A DNA stretch of 64,000 bases from Podarcis raffonei (lineage: Eukaryota > Chordata > Lepidosauria > Squamata > Lacertidae). The position numbers were made by a program, and so were the translations under genes. This document shows, in pieces, positions 36,121-48,624 of the stretch. The stretch is from the NCBI RefSeq assembly GCF_027172205.1, contig NC_070614.1:48052001-48116000 (forward strand), read 5' to 3'. How positions within the stretch are numbered: the first letter of the stretch is position 1; each line of letters begins with the position of its first letter. A model generated the notes under the pieces. That model made no database searches and was not told the DNA's origin. It saw only the letters and a list, made by a program, of their open reading frames with translations.

Positions 36121-36410
36121 TCCAGATTGTTAAAACTTCCAGATGGTGTTTTGCTTGCATGGGTAACCTCCAGATTGCATTAAGAATGCAGTGCACCTTT
36201 TGTGAGACTGCCCCTGAGGCTGGCTTGGAATGCGCAGCTAGCGCAAACTGCGGTGCTCACTGGAGCAAAGTTTCACCATCATGTTATGCCACTGCAGATG
36301 AAGGAACTGAACTGCCTGCAAATGAGGTCAATGTGCTGGTATTGGTGTACAAAGCCATATACAGCTTGGAACCACAATACATAAAAGAGAATTTCCCCTT
36401 TATGTAGGCT
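36121..36410 (+). repeat. Degraded CR1/L2-clade LINE remnant (paralog of 8290-8570)
   Basis: The plus-strand reading includes VNVLVLVYKAIYSLEPQYIK, a recognisable LINE C-terminal phrase. No other LINE part is attached. Confidence 0.6.
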
Positions 36411-36557
36411 ACTAATCACTGTGCTATGCAGCTCCATATCTTCCATTCCCATTTCCAGTTTGCCATGATTTTGTGTCCTTAAAAAGAAAGTCCCTTCCAT
36501 TTCCTCTTCTTTCATTCTGTTTCCAAAAGGCCGGAGGCTTGGTGACTATTCCCTCTA

Positions 36558-36577
36558 AATTCATTCCAACTTGTACA
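36558..36577. other. Empty site paralogous to the L1 insertion
   Basis: Single copy of the 20-bp target that is duplicated around the L1 at 8754-10441 (one mismatch), with the flanks contiguous on both sides. Confidence 0.85.
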
Positions 36578-37642
36578 CGGGATCCTTTCTCTCGACTCTA
36601 TCTCTGTCATCTCATGAAGTTTCTTGCTATCTCTGTCAATGGATTCATTCCGCTCCTTCAGCATAACAACTCCATCATTTGTCTGGTTCACCCCTCCAGG
36701 CACATTTGTGAAGGTCTTGTCCATTCCATCACCTGCAACCATTCTCCATTTCTGTTCAGGCAGACCTTGATCAGTATCCCTCCCCCCCCCCAAAGAACCT
36801 GTGTATTCTTTGGTCTGATTTTTCTCTGATCAATTTTTGTTCATCATTTTATACTTCTCAACTATGAACTCTTTCAATTGCTCACCCAATAAATACCACA
36901 CAATACCAACAATCAGTGGGGTATTCAACAATATCTTTGCCATATTGGATTATATTTCTCTCCACCTTAACAGTCTCTGCCTTGAAGTTTTGTGTCTGTC
37001 TCTTTAAGAAAGAAGCCAGTACTCACAGAAAGGAAGGGGGTTAAAAGTAAGAAAAAATGATAATTCTTAATCACCAGAGCATCCTTATCCATTTTTAATC
37101 TTTCTGAATCTGAAATAAATAGGTATGTCTTTGGTTTTACTTTACAGTCTGTTAGATATTCTAACTAATGTCTCTTTTTATGACAGCAGTCAAGTAACAT
37201 TCCAGGTGAAAATTAATTGGCAGAAAGGGTCATCCAAGTTATAATCTCAAAATATCCCAATATCAAATATTGTTAAATGAAGAGAGGCTTTGCTGATTTG
37301 AGGTCCTGAGAGCTAACCTTCAAGGATATTATGCAGTATCTGGGCACAATGGCAGATTCTCTCTCCAAAACTTTATCTGCCTCCAGAAAGTTCTCATACT
37401 CGGTTTAAAGAACGGCTTTCTTCAGAGCATGTGAGGTTAATCTCCCTATCACACAAGGGAGAGTGTACTAACAAAGATTTAAGTCTTCGCTGGCAACGGG
37501 AGTGTTAACCAGCAAAATTTCCTCCAAGAAGTCAACATGTAAATAATTTTAAATGAACTTTTGTAAATAGTATAAATGAATTATGCATAAACCTTACCCC
37601 TTCCTTTTTAACAATAAAATGATGGCAAATCAAAGAGATGCC

Positions 37643-38544
37643 TTAATTCTTTCTCCTTATTAGTTGCTCTCTGTTGTTCAGCTCTGGCCTCAGCATGATA
37701 ATATAGCATTTTGGGGCAAAGATGCAGCCCAGTAAGCCAGCACTGGAGGCCAAGATGGAGAAGATCTCCACCATCACCATGTACTTCCCTTTGGTGCTCA
37801 GGTAGGTTGGGACAAAGCACAACCAAACACTGCAAAAGAGCAACATGCTGAAGGTAATGAATTTGGCTTCATTGAAACTGTCAGGTAATTTGCGGGCCAG
37901 GAATGCTGAGAGGAAGCTGAAGAAAGCCAGGAGGCCCATGTAGCCCAGGACACAGGAAAACAAGGTCACCGACCCTTCATTACATTGCACAGTGATTTCT
38001 TCCATTAGTGAGTGCATGTCTAATTCTGGGAATGGGGGAGAAGTTGCCAACCAGAGAGTACACAGACTTGCTTGAATCAAAGGGCAGGAAAGGACAATGG
38101 AGATGGCTAGTCTTTTCCCCACCCACTTCCTCAGGCTGGACCCTGGCTTGGTGGCCATGAAAGCTACAACTACGGTAATGGTTTTGGCCAGCACACAAGA
38201 AACAGCCATTGAGAAGATGATGCCAAAAGTAGGTTGTCTGAGGAAGCAGGCCATTTCCCCTGGTTTGCCAAGGAATAGCAAAGAAGATTGAAAGCAGAGC
38301 AGAAGAGAGATGAGGAGTGTGTAGGTGAGATCTCGGTTGTTGGCTTTGACAATGGGTGTATCTCTGTGCTTCACAAAAACTAAAAACACTAAAGTTGTGA
38401 CAATGGAGAAACCAATAGCAATTGAGGCTAAGCTGATCCCTAAGGGTTCTTCATATGAAAGAAAGCTCATTGTTTTGGAGATGCATCCATGTTTGTTCCT
38501 GTTTGGATATTGGTCTTCTGGGCATCTGAAACAGTCATCCATAT
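37643..38544 (-). CDS. V2R gene 4 exon 6 (seven-helix domain)
   Basis: Complete, ending LIRRKN. Private changes include [10 protein letters not shown] and a P in SCPLIQASL. Confidence 0.96.
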
Positions 38545-41500
38545 CTGAAAAACAGAAACAGGTCAAATTCTAAACAAAATTTATTTGCTTCTTTTGCCTC
38601 GCATATGACCGTTTTGGGATTTCAACCTGGACATTCTTAATGTACTGTTGTAAAATGAAAGTGCACTTTAATTAGCCCACAACTTACACACATTTGACCT
38701 TTGTTCACTTTACACAATTGGCAAGCAAATGAAAAATAAATAGAGGAAAGGGAGCTTGTGCCTGGGAAAAAAGACTTGGCCAATCCCACGTGCCACTGAA
38801 TCCAGTATTATTGACTATAAACAACTTGGGCTTTAGGTGTGATCCCGGAATTGTAACTCCTGGATATGTTGTGGGCTTTCTGTATAACAATTATTCTCAT
38901 GCATGTTATGTGATACTCTGTAGCAGCTATTACAACATCTGCACCTATTTTGGCTGGATGCAGAGACAGTGGATAGTTATTTTCATGATTTTACTTATAA
39001 ACTGAAGCACAATCCAGATAAGAATGAGGTTCCCTAGATTAATTGGCGGTTGCATCCTCAGTTTTGGCCGCCACCACAGCTGCCTTTTTCTGGACAGGGA
39101 TAGCCTAACTTCTGTCATCTTTCCTTTGGTTATATATAGGTTAGTGAACTGCAATGGGTTATAGATGGGCCACCTCTGAAGATGGTTTAGAAACTACAAC
39201 TTGGGCAAAATTCTTGGCCATGTTGCTGTTCTAGGCAAGACAGTGTGAACATGAAACTCACTCTGGCCTGACTGCACTAGGTCCCCATTAGTTTTTGGGC
39301 AAAGTTCTGGTTTTGACATATAAGGCCTTAAAATGCCCCAGGATGAAATCCTCCCTGGACTGCCTCTCCCCATATGAACTGTACCAGAATTTCCTATTGC
39401 CATCTGAGGCTCTTCTCTTATCTCCTCAACAAGAGATCTGGAGAATGGCAATCCCCAAAATTGACCTTTGGGGTGGTGGCTGCCCATTTGTGGAATGCTC
39501 TCCCTGGGGCGGCTCCTGTCAGAATATCATTATATATCTTTAGGTTCAAGGCATATGTTTACTTTGACCACCAAGCCTTTTGGCTTTTAACTATATGTGG
39601 CCTTTTAGAAGTGGGTGAAATGTTTCTAATGTATTTCTCTTTCCTCTTGGCTTTATTGTTTATATCAGGGTTTGCCCAAGAGATTTTGGCACTTGAAGCA
39701 GACCCCAAATGGCAACAACAAAAAGAGGGGATGTAAAACTCACATGGATATTTTCTACCCATGTGCATTCTGCTTCCTGAGGCAGCCACCTCACCTTTCC
39801 TCATGGGTAGGTTGGCCTTGAATTAAGATCCATACTGGGATCTGCTGCTCTGCTGGACCTTACTGGTGGACCTTCATATTTCCTCATGGGTCAGCCAGCC
39901 CTAGTCTATTTGGTCGTAAATCACAATGTAAAGTGATTAAAAAATATAATAACTGAATAACCAATAAAACAATCCAAATGCAGGACAGTAAAATTCTTTT
40001 TTCTGGGAATAAAAGGTATAATTTTGAATTTGTGATGTCCTGTGCAGATTGGCCAGACATGGATTTCTGGCACATCTTCACTTCACTGTTTCCTATCTAG
40101 AACTGTGTATCTGGTTGTCTATTTGCAGGGTGCCCCAATACTTTTTCGCATCTGTCATGTGTGGCAGAGAGCACTAAGGAGAAACTGACCCGTCAGACCC
40201 AGCATCTAGTACTTGTAATCAAATGTTGATTTCATCTCTCAAAAGCAGAAATTTGTCAAACTTACCGTGACCATCATCAGGTGTGTTAACATTTCTCTAT
40301 GGACATTTTGATAGTTTTGTTTCGGCCATTTTTATATTTTTTTCTGTTTAGGATATCATAAGGTAGGTGTACAACTACCGTAGATCATTTTGTCTATTTT
40401 AGAGCTCACACTCAAATCTATATAAAATGTATTGCATGAGGCTTCCTCATTTTTCAAAAAGTCCCTGGGAAGATATTGGAAGTCTACAGAGAAACATTCG
40501 AGGCAGCATGGTAATTAAAGATAGCAATTAGATCTAAAGAAGCAAACCATCCCAATCCTATCCAATGAAAATAACACATGAATTCTAAGTCACAAACCAT
40601 TCTGGTCTGAAATCTTCCCTTCTGGACATGGAGCACAATCATAGCAGCAAAATTTCTCCCCTTCCTTCCTTTTCTTCTGATGACCAGGTGAGCAGCAGTC
40701 ATTACACACAGAAATAGGCACCACCTATCCATCAGGAGAAAAGAAAAGTCAGGTGGGAGAAAGTCTCCATTCCTCCCCTCAAAATAATTAAAATAAAAAT
40801 ATATTTAATTTCTTTATTTGTTTTCTTTTTTGCCCATGAACTTGAAAGACTCATCTCAGAAATGTTAAGTATAAACTTGTGCTATAAATGTAGATCATGA
40901 ATCCCTAAAAAGGTGGATAGGACAACGGCTTTAGATCCATTTCAGTCCGGTTTCCGTCCTGGTTTTGGGACCAAGACAGCTCTGGTTGCCCTAACAGATG
41001 ATCTCCGTAGACGACTGGATCGAGGCGGGTCAGGACTGGTGATCCTTTTAGATTTGTCAGCAGCCTTTGACATGGTCGATCATGATCGTCTGGACCACCG
41101 CCTCGCAGACATGGGGATATAGGGCATAGCCCGTAACTGGCTGTGCTCTTTTATCTCTGGTCGGGGACAGAGGGTGGCACTAGGGAGGGAAATGTCGTCG
41201 CGCCACTCCTTGGTGTGTGGAGTGCCGCAGGGCGCAATTCTCTCCCCGATGCTTTTTAACATCTTTATGCGCCCCCTTGCCCAGATTATCCGGAACTTTG
41301 GGCTGTGCTGTCACCAATATGCTGACGACACTCAGCTCTATCTGCTGATGGATGTCCACACCGACTCAGCCCCGAACACACTGACCAGATGCTTGGAAGC
41401 TGTGGCTGGATGGTTTCGTGGGAACCGATTGAAACTAAATCCTAAAACGAAGACAGAGGTCCTATGGCTGGGTCGGGATGGCATGGGGATGAGGGACCAA

Positions 41501-42128
41501 CTCCCTTCTCTTGCGGGGGCCCAATTAGTGCCATTGCCTTCCGTTAAGAGTTTGGGTGTAATCCTTGACACCTCCCTTTCCATGGCCAAGGCGACATTTT
41601 TCCACCTTCGCCGCATCAAGCAGTTGGTCCCTTACCTTTCCCGCCCGACCTGGCCACAGTGATCCATGCGACGGTCATCTCCAGTCTTGACTACTGTAAT
41701 TCGCTCAACGCGGGGCTGCCCTTGAAGCTGTCCCAGAAACTCCAGCGGGTGCAGAATGCTGCAGCAAGGCTCCTCACGGGGTCTCTGCCATGGGAGCATA
41801 TTCACCCAGTGCTTTTCAAGCTGCACTGGCTCCCGGTAGTGTACAGGGTCAGATTTAAGGTGCTGCTTTTGACCTTTAAAGCCTTTCATGGCCTAGGACC
41901 CTCATACCTACGGAACCGCCTCTCCTGGTATGAGCAACGGAGAGCCTCAAGATCCATAAATAGCAACACCCTAGTCGTCCCGGGTTAGTTAGATTAGCTT
42001 CAACCAGAGCCAGGGCCTTTTCAACTAAAAATTTTGTTTTTAAGTTGTAATCATTCAACTTGTTTTTATTATTGCTTGTAAGCCACTCTGAGCCCGGCCT
42101 TGGTGGGGAGGGCAGGGTATAAATAAAA

Positions 42129-42166
<38 letters not shown>

Positions 42167-43953
42167 CATCATCATCATCATCATCATCATCATTGGTACA
42201 GCTGGCTTTTTGTTATTACAGACCAGTGTCATTTTCAAAGCCTACTTGGAGATGCAGAAAGTACCTGTCCTAAAAAAATCTCTTAAAAGTGGGGGGGAGC
42301 TGATCATTGGTTCATCTTGCTGCTTTTGATTACAGACCAGTGTTATTTTCAAAGTCTACTTGGAGATTCAGAGGATTGAACTTGGGACCTTTGTATTTCA
42401 ACCATTTTGTTTTTCAGATATAGCCTGCAGGGCCCACAATAATACTCCAGGACCCATACCTGGTTAAAACCCTTGTGCCATGTAATCTTGTCCTCATGAA
42501 TGATGATTCTTCTTGCTTCAAGAGCATCATTGTCCACTTGACCAACTTTCACTCGAAGGAAGGACTTGTTTGGGAATGTGACTATGTTCATGATGTCAAG
42601 TGCACCTCCGGTTTGCTTTTTACCACTGAAACTCACTGTTTCTCCAGCAGAGTTGTTAAATGCAATGTCAAGAAGAAAAGGGTGGAGCTAATTGAAACAT
42701 AACAAGACATAAAGGGGTAAAAAGCATTACATTTGCAAGTATGGTTTAGTAAAGTTAAGCCTTAGAATCCCTTCCCACTATGCAATTCTATGGTTCCATG
42801 ATTCTAGGTTTCTCCGGGAATAAATTGTACTTGTGGATGATAATCTTGGTGGTCTCCTTTTGGACTACTAAAGCCATTGAATTAAGAAGAATTTGATTTC
42901 AACACTTTACCTTGAAAGGTTGCAGATTCTGATGTTCATATTTTTTATCTCGGGCCATTGCTCTCTGCTTTGCTCTCGTTGAGTAAATGACATGCAAAGC
43001 ATGAGCCACAACATAGACAGCATTGTAGATACTGTAGCTGTGGCCAGTCATGCCCATTTCAAACAGAGGTCCAGGAAGGCTCATTAGCCCCTCATCCCCA
43101 GTACATGATTCATTGGCTTCCGCTGTCAAACTGGGGTTTGGGAATGTACAGTCAAATGCTTGCTCCCAGAAGTCCCTAAGAAAACCATCTTCTTTTATTT
43201 TATCAGGCTTAATGCTCTGAAGAAATTCATTGAACCCTGGAGGCTCTTTTGAATGAATTGTGAAGGAAATGGAACCTTGAAAGGTCTGAAGATCTAAAAG
43301 CTTTTGGAAAGCCACTAATATGAAATCAATCTGGGTTGTTATGATCCACACCTTTCTAAATGATGAGCTTCCCTTCTTTTCAGAATCTCCTAGAAATAGC
43401 ACACCTCCCATCCATATAAGGGTTAAAGATTCTCCAAAGATTATACATGCACTGACTTTATCATCTGTTAAAGAGAGATAAATATCCAAGAGCACATCAA
43501 GTGTTTCACTCAGCTTATCTATATTGGCTACTTGTGGTATTTTATGTGTGAAGGATGAACAGATTCCATGCCTAGAAAGCAATGGTTCCAGAGTCTGCAA
43601 GAAATTTTCTCCACCGTCACCTTCCAAAACAAAAAGTCCAATCCATTTCCATCCAAAATGCTTTAATAAGCTGATGATCCCCATATACTGATGGCTGTCA
43701 TTGGGAACCATGTGGTAAAAGGAAAGGAACTGGTCTGCATCACTCTCCCCTGGAGGAAATGACCCATATGTGAGCTAAAAGGAAGTGTACAAACATTATA
43801 GAGTTACCTATGGATGAACCTTAATTTTGATCCTGTGCCTGTTCATTCAACAAAGATTAAGTCAGAGCCATTCATAGGTTCAAGGACAGTTCAACCCGAG
43901 GACTCTCCTAGATAATTTTTTTCTATTGTTAAAAATCTGAATATTTTCCTTCA

Positions 43954-44000
<47 letters not shown>

Positions 44001-46219
44001 AGCGCTGGCTTGCAAGGCTAGCACCTCAGTAAACAGCCTATTTCTGAAGCATTATTATTATTGTCATCATCTTCATAATCAACATCCTATTAAATGGAAT
44101 CCCAGTCAGTAATATGGCTGCTTCATTTTACGCCAATTGCCGTTCCAAATAGGATGTCCAGGAGAGTCTAATGTCCAGTCTGTGTTATTATTAATAGAAA
44201 AAAATATAAATTGTGAAAAGCCCATTCATCGGTCCTACCTGTGGTATCTTGTAGAGGCCTATGGTGTCAGCCATAGAGAGGGAGGTATCAAAGCTAAGTC
44301 CCCCAATGATGGCTATAAGGTTTTTTTGAATGTCACATTTGTAGTTGGGGACAAATCTATGTGATTTGAAAAGTAGGTCCAGAGTTGTCCGATAGGTCAT
44401 CCTCACATCATAATAACTGTCATAGATGTGGAATCCAAGGGTGAGATTGGGCAAGATCTTGGGGCTGTCATTTATCTCTTTTATAGCAAAAGCCAAGGAA
44501 AGGGTGTGCTGGTAGAATTTTGTCACTACGCTGCAAATGAAGTTAGATATTCAGAATTTCTAGTGTAAAATCTGCAATGTGTGGAATCAACATATCACAA
44601 AATTGATCGTTTCTGTAACTCATATTAAAAAAAAATCATATAGCCCCAACAGCACTTACTTTTAATTCTGCATATTAATTCAAAAAAACTATTGTTAATC
44701 TCTTGCTTTTCCTTTTCAATTGACTAGATTTTAAAAACTCTCAGCTCTCTTTCTGTGTTCAACCACTGCATATTCATGGTTAAGTGAGCTCTGGACCATG
44801 AAAGCTCCAGTCCTAAACCTACCAAGAAATGAATCCCATTGACTTCTTGGTAGACAGTCCTGGATGGATTGTTGCTCTTTGGCAGTTTGGTGGACCATCA
44901 GTTTTTCATCTAGAAGGTCCCAGGTGACAATTCCAGGTAGATCTGGGAAAGTCTCCCTGCTTGAAACTCTAGAGATCTGCTACCTATTTCTGTTTCCAAT
45001 ACTGAGCAAGATCAATCAATGGTCTGACTCAGTATAAGGCAGCTTCTGGTGTTTATTTTTAAGAATACACTGTAAGTTCCTTAAAGTTAGTTCTCATTTA
45101 AACCAATGAAGCAAGTTAGTCATGACTTTCAAAGTACCATTGATCCTAAAGGGAACAAATCTGACAACATCCAATTCAAACCTGGGCATTTCTATTCAGA
45201 ATGACACCCAACTTTTGTTGCAGTTAGTATTTATATTGGATCTGATTTGATTCTAAATATGTATTAAATTGTTTTTTAAATTGTTCTTTTATGTGTAGAT
45301 GTCTTAGCTCTTTTCACGTCTCAGGATGATACTTCAAATGGCAATTGTGCTGAAAATAGAACTGGGAGCAGAAATTACCAATGTTTACTCATTCCTTTCA
45401 TGTCCAGAAAGGAATTCAGTCCAGGGAATACTATCTGCATGTGCTGCTCCAGTTGCTTGCAAACTGCAAATGGTACACAATTTATTCGATCCCCTCCCCA
45501 CCCATATCTATTGTACTTTCCTGTACATGGGAATGAAATGGCATAGTATCTTACATTTTCAAAATTAATTTTCAAATGTAACATAATTTTACCCCATTGG
45601 ATAGCCAAATGAATAATTTAGTTTTTGATGGATGACAAAGTTTACCGGAACAGAATCAGCACCTCAGGTGACAATTACATGGAGGAATGGAAACCAAAGC
45701 CTTTTTAATTCCTAGTCTCATGAAGAACACTTCAAAAATAAATGATGAATAATGAAATAATAAATATTTTCCATGACTTTAAGAAGCTTGGAATTTGAGA
45801 CAGAAAATTGTGAGAACACTTTGCACTCCCCAAAAGTATTTTGTGGGTGGGTGTTTTTTTTAATCCCCTTATTCAGCCACTAAAGGCCAACAAAACAGCT
45901 TACATACAACAGTGAGAAGAAACTTATTGCTTTAAGGCATAAAATCTGGAAGACATAAGACAAAAGGAATGGGGATTTAAAGGGATAAGTGGCGAGATCC
46001 TTACTATGGAAGTGTGAACATATTCTCTGAAGGCTGTTCTCTGAAGAAAACTTCATAGAATACATAAAAGATCTGAGAAGAAATCCCACCGATGATGAGG
46101 CCACCTGGCTGGTACCACTCATGAGGAACAGGAAAGGGGTCACTGGTGGGACACCTAGTCATATCTGCATTGCACACTCCAGGCACTTGCAAAAACAGCA
46201 ACACCAATAGACAAAACAT
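37643..46219 (-). CDS. V2R gene 4, intact vomeronasal type-2 receptor
   Basis: Six exons: 46005-46219, 44239-44530, 42911-43774, 42460-42687, 40598-40724, 37643-38544; 2628 bp, 875 residues, no frame break. Sister of gene 2 across exons, introns and both flanks, and the most compact locus at 8.6 kb. The ligand domain shares the gene 2 type ([20 protein letters not shown]). Intron 4 hosts a 5'-truncated LINE inserted only about 65 bp from where gene 2 took a different one, and a small tandem repeat of the exon 4 downstream flank. The cysteine-rich and helix domains have all family residues. Nothing suggests loss of function. Confidence 0.95.
38545..40597. other. Intron 5 of gene 4
   Basis: 2.05 kb, colinear with gene 2 intron 5, with the LINE remnant at 39090-39660 and about 180 bp of extra sequence near 39730-39930. 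Confidence 0.7.
39090..39660 (+). repeat. CR1/L2-clade LINE 3' remnant (paralog of 13005-13620)
   Basis: Same fragment with the same ends as in gene 2, so a shared ancestral insertion. Confidence 0.7.
40598..40724 (-). CDS. V2R gene 4 exon 5 (cysteine-rich domain)
   Basis: [20 protein letters not shown] onward; 42 codons plus one base. Differs from gene 2 by V for A before the first cysteine. Confidence 0.95.
40926..42193 (+). mobile_element. L2-type LINE, 5'-truncated
   Basis: Plus-strand reverse transcriptase and C-terminus: [71 protein letters not shown] stop after DMGI (41120) and at least one more break near 41660 inactivate it. The 3' end is GGGCAGGGTATAAATAAAA then (ATT)n(ATC)n. Same clade as 14581-17852 but opposite strand and clearly diverged, so a separate insertion. 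Confidence 0.87.
42126..42193. repeat. (ATT)n(ATC)n tail of the LINE
   Basis: About 13 ATT then 9 ATC units forming the 3' terminus. Confidence 0.93.
42460..42687 (-). CDS. V2R gene 4 exon 4
   Basis: 76 codons; reads [11 protein letters not shown] where gene 2 has [11 protein letters not shown]. Ends HKGFNQ. Confidence 0.94.
42758..42808 (+). repeat. CR1 3' tail, truncated (intron 3, gene 4)
   Basis: Only the terminal part survives, matching the gene 2 tail; a deletion removed its start together with most of intron 3, now 223 bp. Confidence 0.6.
42911..43774 (-). CDS. V2R gene 4 exon 3
   Basis: 288 codons, [15 protein letters not shown] to [10 protein letters not shown]. Confidence 0.96.
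43956..43996. repeat. (TA)n microsatellite in intron 2 of gene 4
   Basis: About 20 TA units, counterpart of the TA/TG repeat in gene 2. Confidence 0.92.
44239..44530 (-). CDS. V2R gene 4 exon 2
   Basis: One base plus 97 codons; [14 protein letters not shown] and [12 protein letters not shown] are private variants. Confidence 0.95.
44531..46004. other. Intron 1 of gene 4
   Basis: 1.5 kb, the shortest intron 1 of the array. Aligns with gene 2 intron 1 minus two deleted stretches. No repeats recognised. Confidence 0.65.
46005..46219 (-). CDS. V2R gene 4 exon 1 (signal peptide)
   Basis: [20 protein letters not shown] leader; the W of PHEWYQPGG is present. ATG at 46219. Confidence 0.93.
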
Positions 46220-46520
46220 CCTAGCAGTGGGGCTAATTTCCTCTTTCCAGAAGCCTCGTAAGACAAAACACCTTCCAGTCTGTGCATACTTCTTAGATGA
46301 TTTCCGTCACTTTAATCCTTCTATAGTTTGCACTTTGCTGCTCTCGTTTCCTTTGAGAGGAAGGGACTACATTAGGTTAGGAATTTCTCTGCCAATACAA
46401 TTCTAAAAGAGGTTTGTGAGTTGCACTTTAGAAACAGGGTGTTACCAATGGAGCCTTGATTAGAAGGTGAGAATGGCAGCACCCATTTAATTTTTGGCCA
46501 ATAATGGGAAATGTGAGAAA
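46220..46520 (-). promoter_or_regulatory. Conserved 5' flank of gene 4 (candidate promoter)
   Basis: Matches the gene 2 flank closely, CCAAT box at 46498-46502. Promoter role inferred. Confidence 0.35.
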
Positions 46521-47321
46521 TGAAATGAAATGGTCATGCCTGGAAGCTGCCCCTACACTGACTATTCTGCTGAATAGAGTATTATTTATTCTAACAACTT
46601 CTAGGCTTGCTTATTGACTCTTTTCATGTGTCTATTGCAAAGCCCCTCGAGCTTTGATGAATTGAACAAAAAACAGTGATTTGGTTAATTGCACTGAGAG
46701 ACATTTTTTTTTCCAGAGGTTTAGGGCAGAGTGGCACTTTTGGTAACCAATGCATTGGGTTGGGTTTGTTTTCTAAACTGTGACTCCACGTTACCTCTGC
46801 CCATGAGTTCTGTCCTGAGCAAATATTGCCAGGAAAGTCAGAGTGAAGCCATTACTTTTGTAGATGCAAATCACAGTCAATTGTGTTTTAAAAATATAGG
46901 CATTGTTAAGATCAAGTATGATTTCAGTTCTGTGTATTGTAAGCCACCCTGAAATAATGTGATTGAGAGTGATATCAAAGTGTTCAAACAAAACAACCCT
47001 GTATTTCATTTATACTGCGACTTGGGATGTAATCCTGCAACACCAGGAAACATGCATTGTCCAGGTCAGGATTCACAGTGGAATGAAAACTTTAAAATGT
47101 GAAAAAAGATAATCATTGGTTTTCTTTGTAGCAGTAGAAGTATTTCCTCTTCCTTTCAGCAAGGATTCCACTACTATGAATTGTCCTGTGAATCTGTAAT
47201 TTGGGACTAGAATGTTTTGTCAGTTCTAAAGCAGGTCTCAATAAACCAAAGGAAGCAAAGAAACGGAGGGAATCATCTCAATGTTATCTGTAGCTTGACT
47301 CAATACAGCAATACATTCCTG

Positions 47322-47985
47322 TTGGGAATGGTGGGAGAAGACATTGACAAGAATGACCAGAAACTGTTCTTATACACAACAGTGGTGGCGAGGTTATTGC
47401 TGGCTCAGGTATGGTAACAGCAAAAATTGCCTACAATAGAAGAATGGCAGTACAAGGTTATGGATTACGCAGAAATAGCCAAATTAACAGCAAAAAATTC
47501 AACATCAGGGGGATGAAACATATCAAAAAGAATGGGGAAAATTTATGTTATATAGAGAGAAGACGATGTGAAATAGGGAAACCAGTAGAATTAAAATAAT
47601 TTCTCATAAAGGGAAAATACAAGAAATTTACAGGATAATAATATCAAAATGAATTATAAATGTATATTAGGATTATTACTGAACAATATTTGTAAATGAA
47701 TATAGACAGACAGCAAGAATTTGTATATCTAGAAAGATTTATTTGTTTACGAACATTTAATGGAAAAAATGAAGAAGAACAATCTTATGGAAAATGGACA
47801 AAGACAATGCGAAAAGTCAAAGAGGACACAAAAAAGCCAGAAGAAGGAAGGAGGGAAGTCAGCTTGGGAGAACAAGAACAAATGTGAAATATAATGTATG
47901 TGTATGTACAGTATGTAACTAAAAATTCAACTGATAAATATATATATACACATATATAGAAAATAAATAAAAAATAAATAAATAA
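47322..47985 (+). mobile_element. L1-type LINE 3' fragment
   Basis: Resembles the last 200 residues of ORF2 plus 3' end in the 8754-10441 copy (the LPTLEEWQ-KV-DYMELAE region is recognisable in broken frames), then an A-rich end with AAATAAATAAAT. Several frame breaks. Confidence 0.7.
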
Positions 47986-47987
47986 AT

Positions 47988-48580
47988 GATTTTTTATTTA
48001 TACGCCGCCCTTCCGGTTTAACAACCGGGCTGAGGGTGGCTAACAACAAATATAAAACATTGATTAAAATGCAACTTAAAAACAGCATAAAACAACATAA
48101 AACACAACATAAAATTCAGCATCAATATCAATAAAATTCAAAAATTCAGGGGTCATTTTTGGGGGGAGAGAAGAAAAGCCCAGTAAGTAGACATCAAATG
48201 ATCCCCAGGGTTAACTGGTCAAGCTGGTCCTACTAGGGCCAGCAAGGAGACCAGGGAAGAATTTAAACGTGGGGTCCCAGAAAGGATTTCTTCATAGAAG
48301 AGGAAAGGGAAAAGGGAACAGAGGATCAGGCTAATTCAAATTGAAGGCCAGGAGGAACAGCTCTGTCTTACAGGCCCTGTGGAGATCAAGTTCAGCAGGG
48401 CCGTAGTCTCGTGGGACAGGTCAGAGCCATCACTGAAAAAGCCCTGGCCCTGGTGGAGAATAGTCTGGCTTCCTTGGGGCCCGGGACCTTTAAGCTATTA
48501 TTATTCATGGACTTTAGGGTCCTCTGAGGGACATACCAGGAGAGGCGGTCCCGTAAGTACGAAGGTCCTTACTGTTTAGC
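47988..48580 (-). mobile_element. L2/CR1-type LINE 3' fragment
   Basis: Reverse-oriented 3' untranslated region (TTTATTTATACGCCGCCCTT, AACCGGGCTGAGGGTGGC) followed by a piece of the C-terminal coding end near 48500-48570 that reads like the YLRNRLSW phrase. Short and inactive. Confidence 0.65.
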
Positions 48581-48618
48581 TTACTTTTTTAATTAGGCTA
48601 CACTAAGTAAATGAAAGC

Positions 48619-48624
48619 TTTATT
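48619..48624 (-). terminator. Candidate polyadenylation signal of gene 5
   Basis: AATAAA on the minus strand about 250 bp beyond the stop, at the site conserved with gene 3. Confidence 0.3.

Larger units (their letters stand above)
35509..37642. other. Spacer between gene 4 (3' end) and gene 3 (5' end)
   Basis: 2.1 kb, compact version of 7441-11533: no L1, and about 230 bp of the gene 3 5' flank missing near 35556. Contains the degraded LINE remnant (36121-36410) and a minus-strand open stretch over 36279-36793 whose counterpart in the other spacer was split by the L1. No gene recognised. Confidence 0.7.
40725..42459. other. Intron 4 of gene 4
   Basis: 1.7 kb, most of it the LINE at 40926-42193. 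Next to exon 4, a stretch around ACAGACCAGTG...TACTTGGAGAT occurs twice (42219-42257 and 42333-42372), a small local duplication. Confidence 0.7.

Noticed and set aside
47411-47887. Short plus-strand frames of 62-63 residues
   Set aside because: They belong to the decayed L1 3' end and its A-rich tail.
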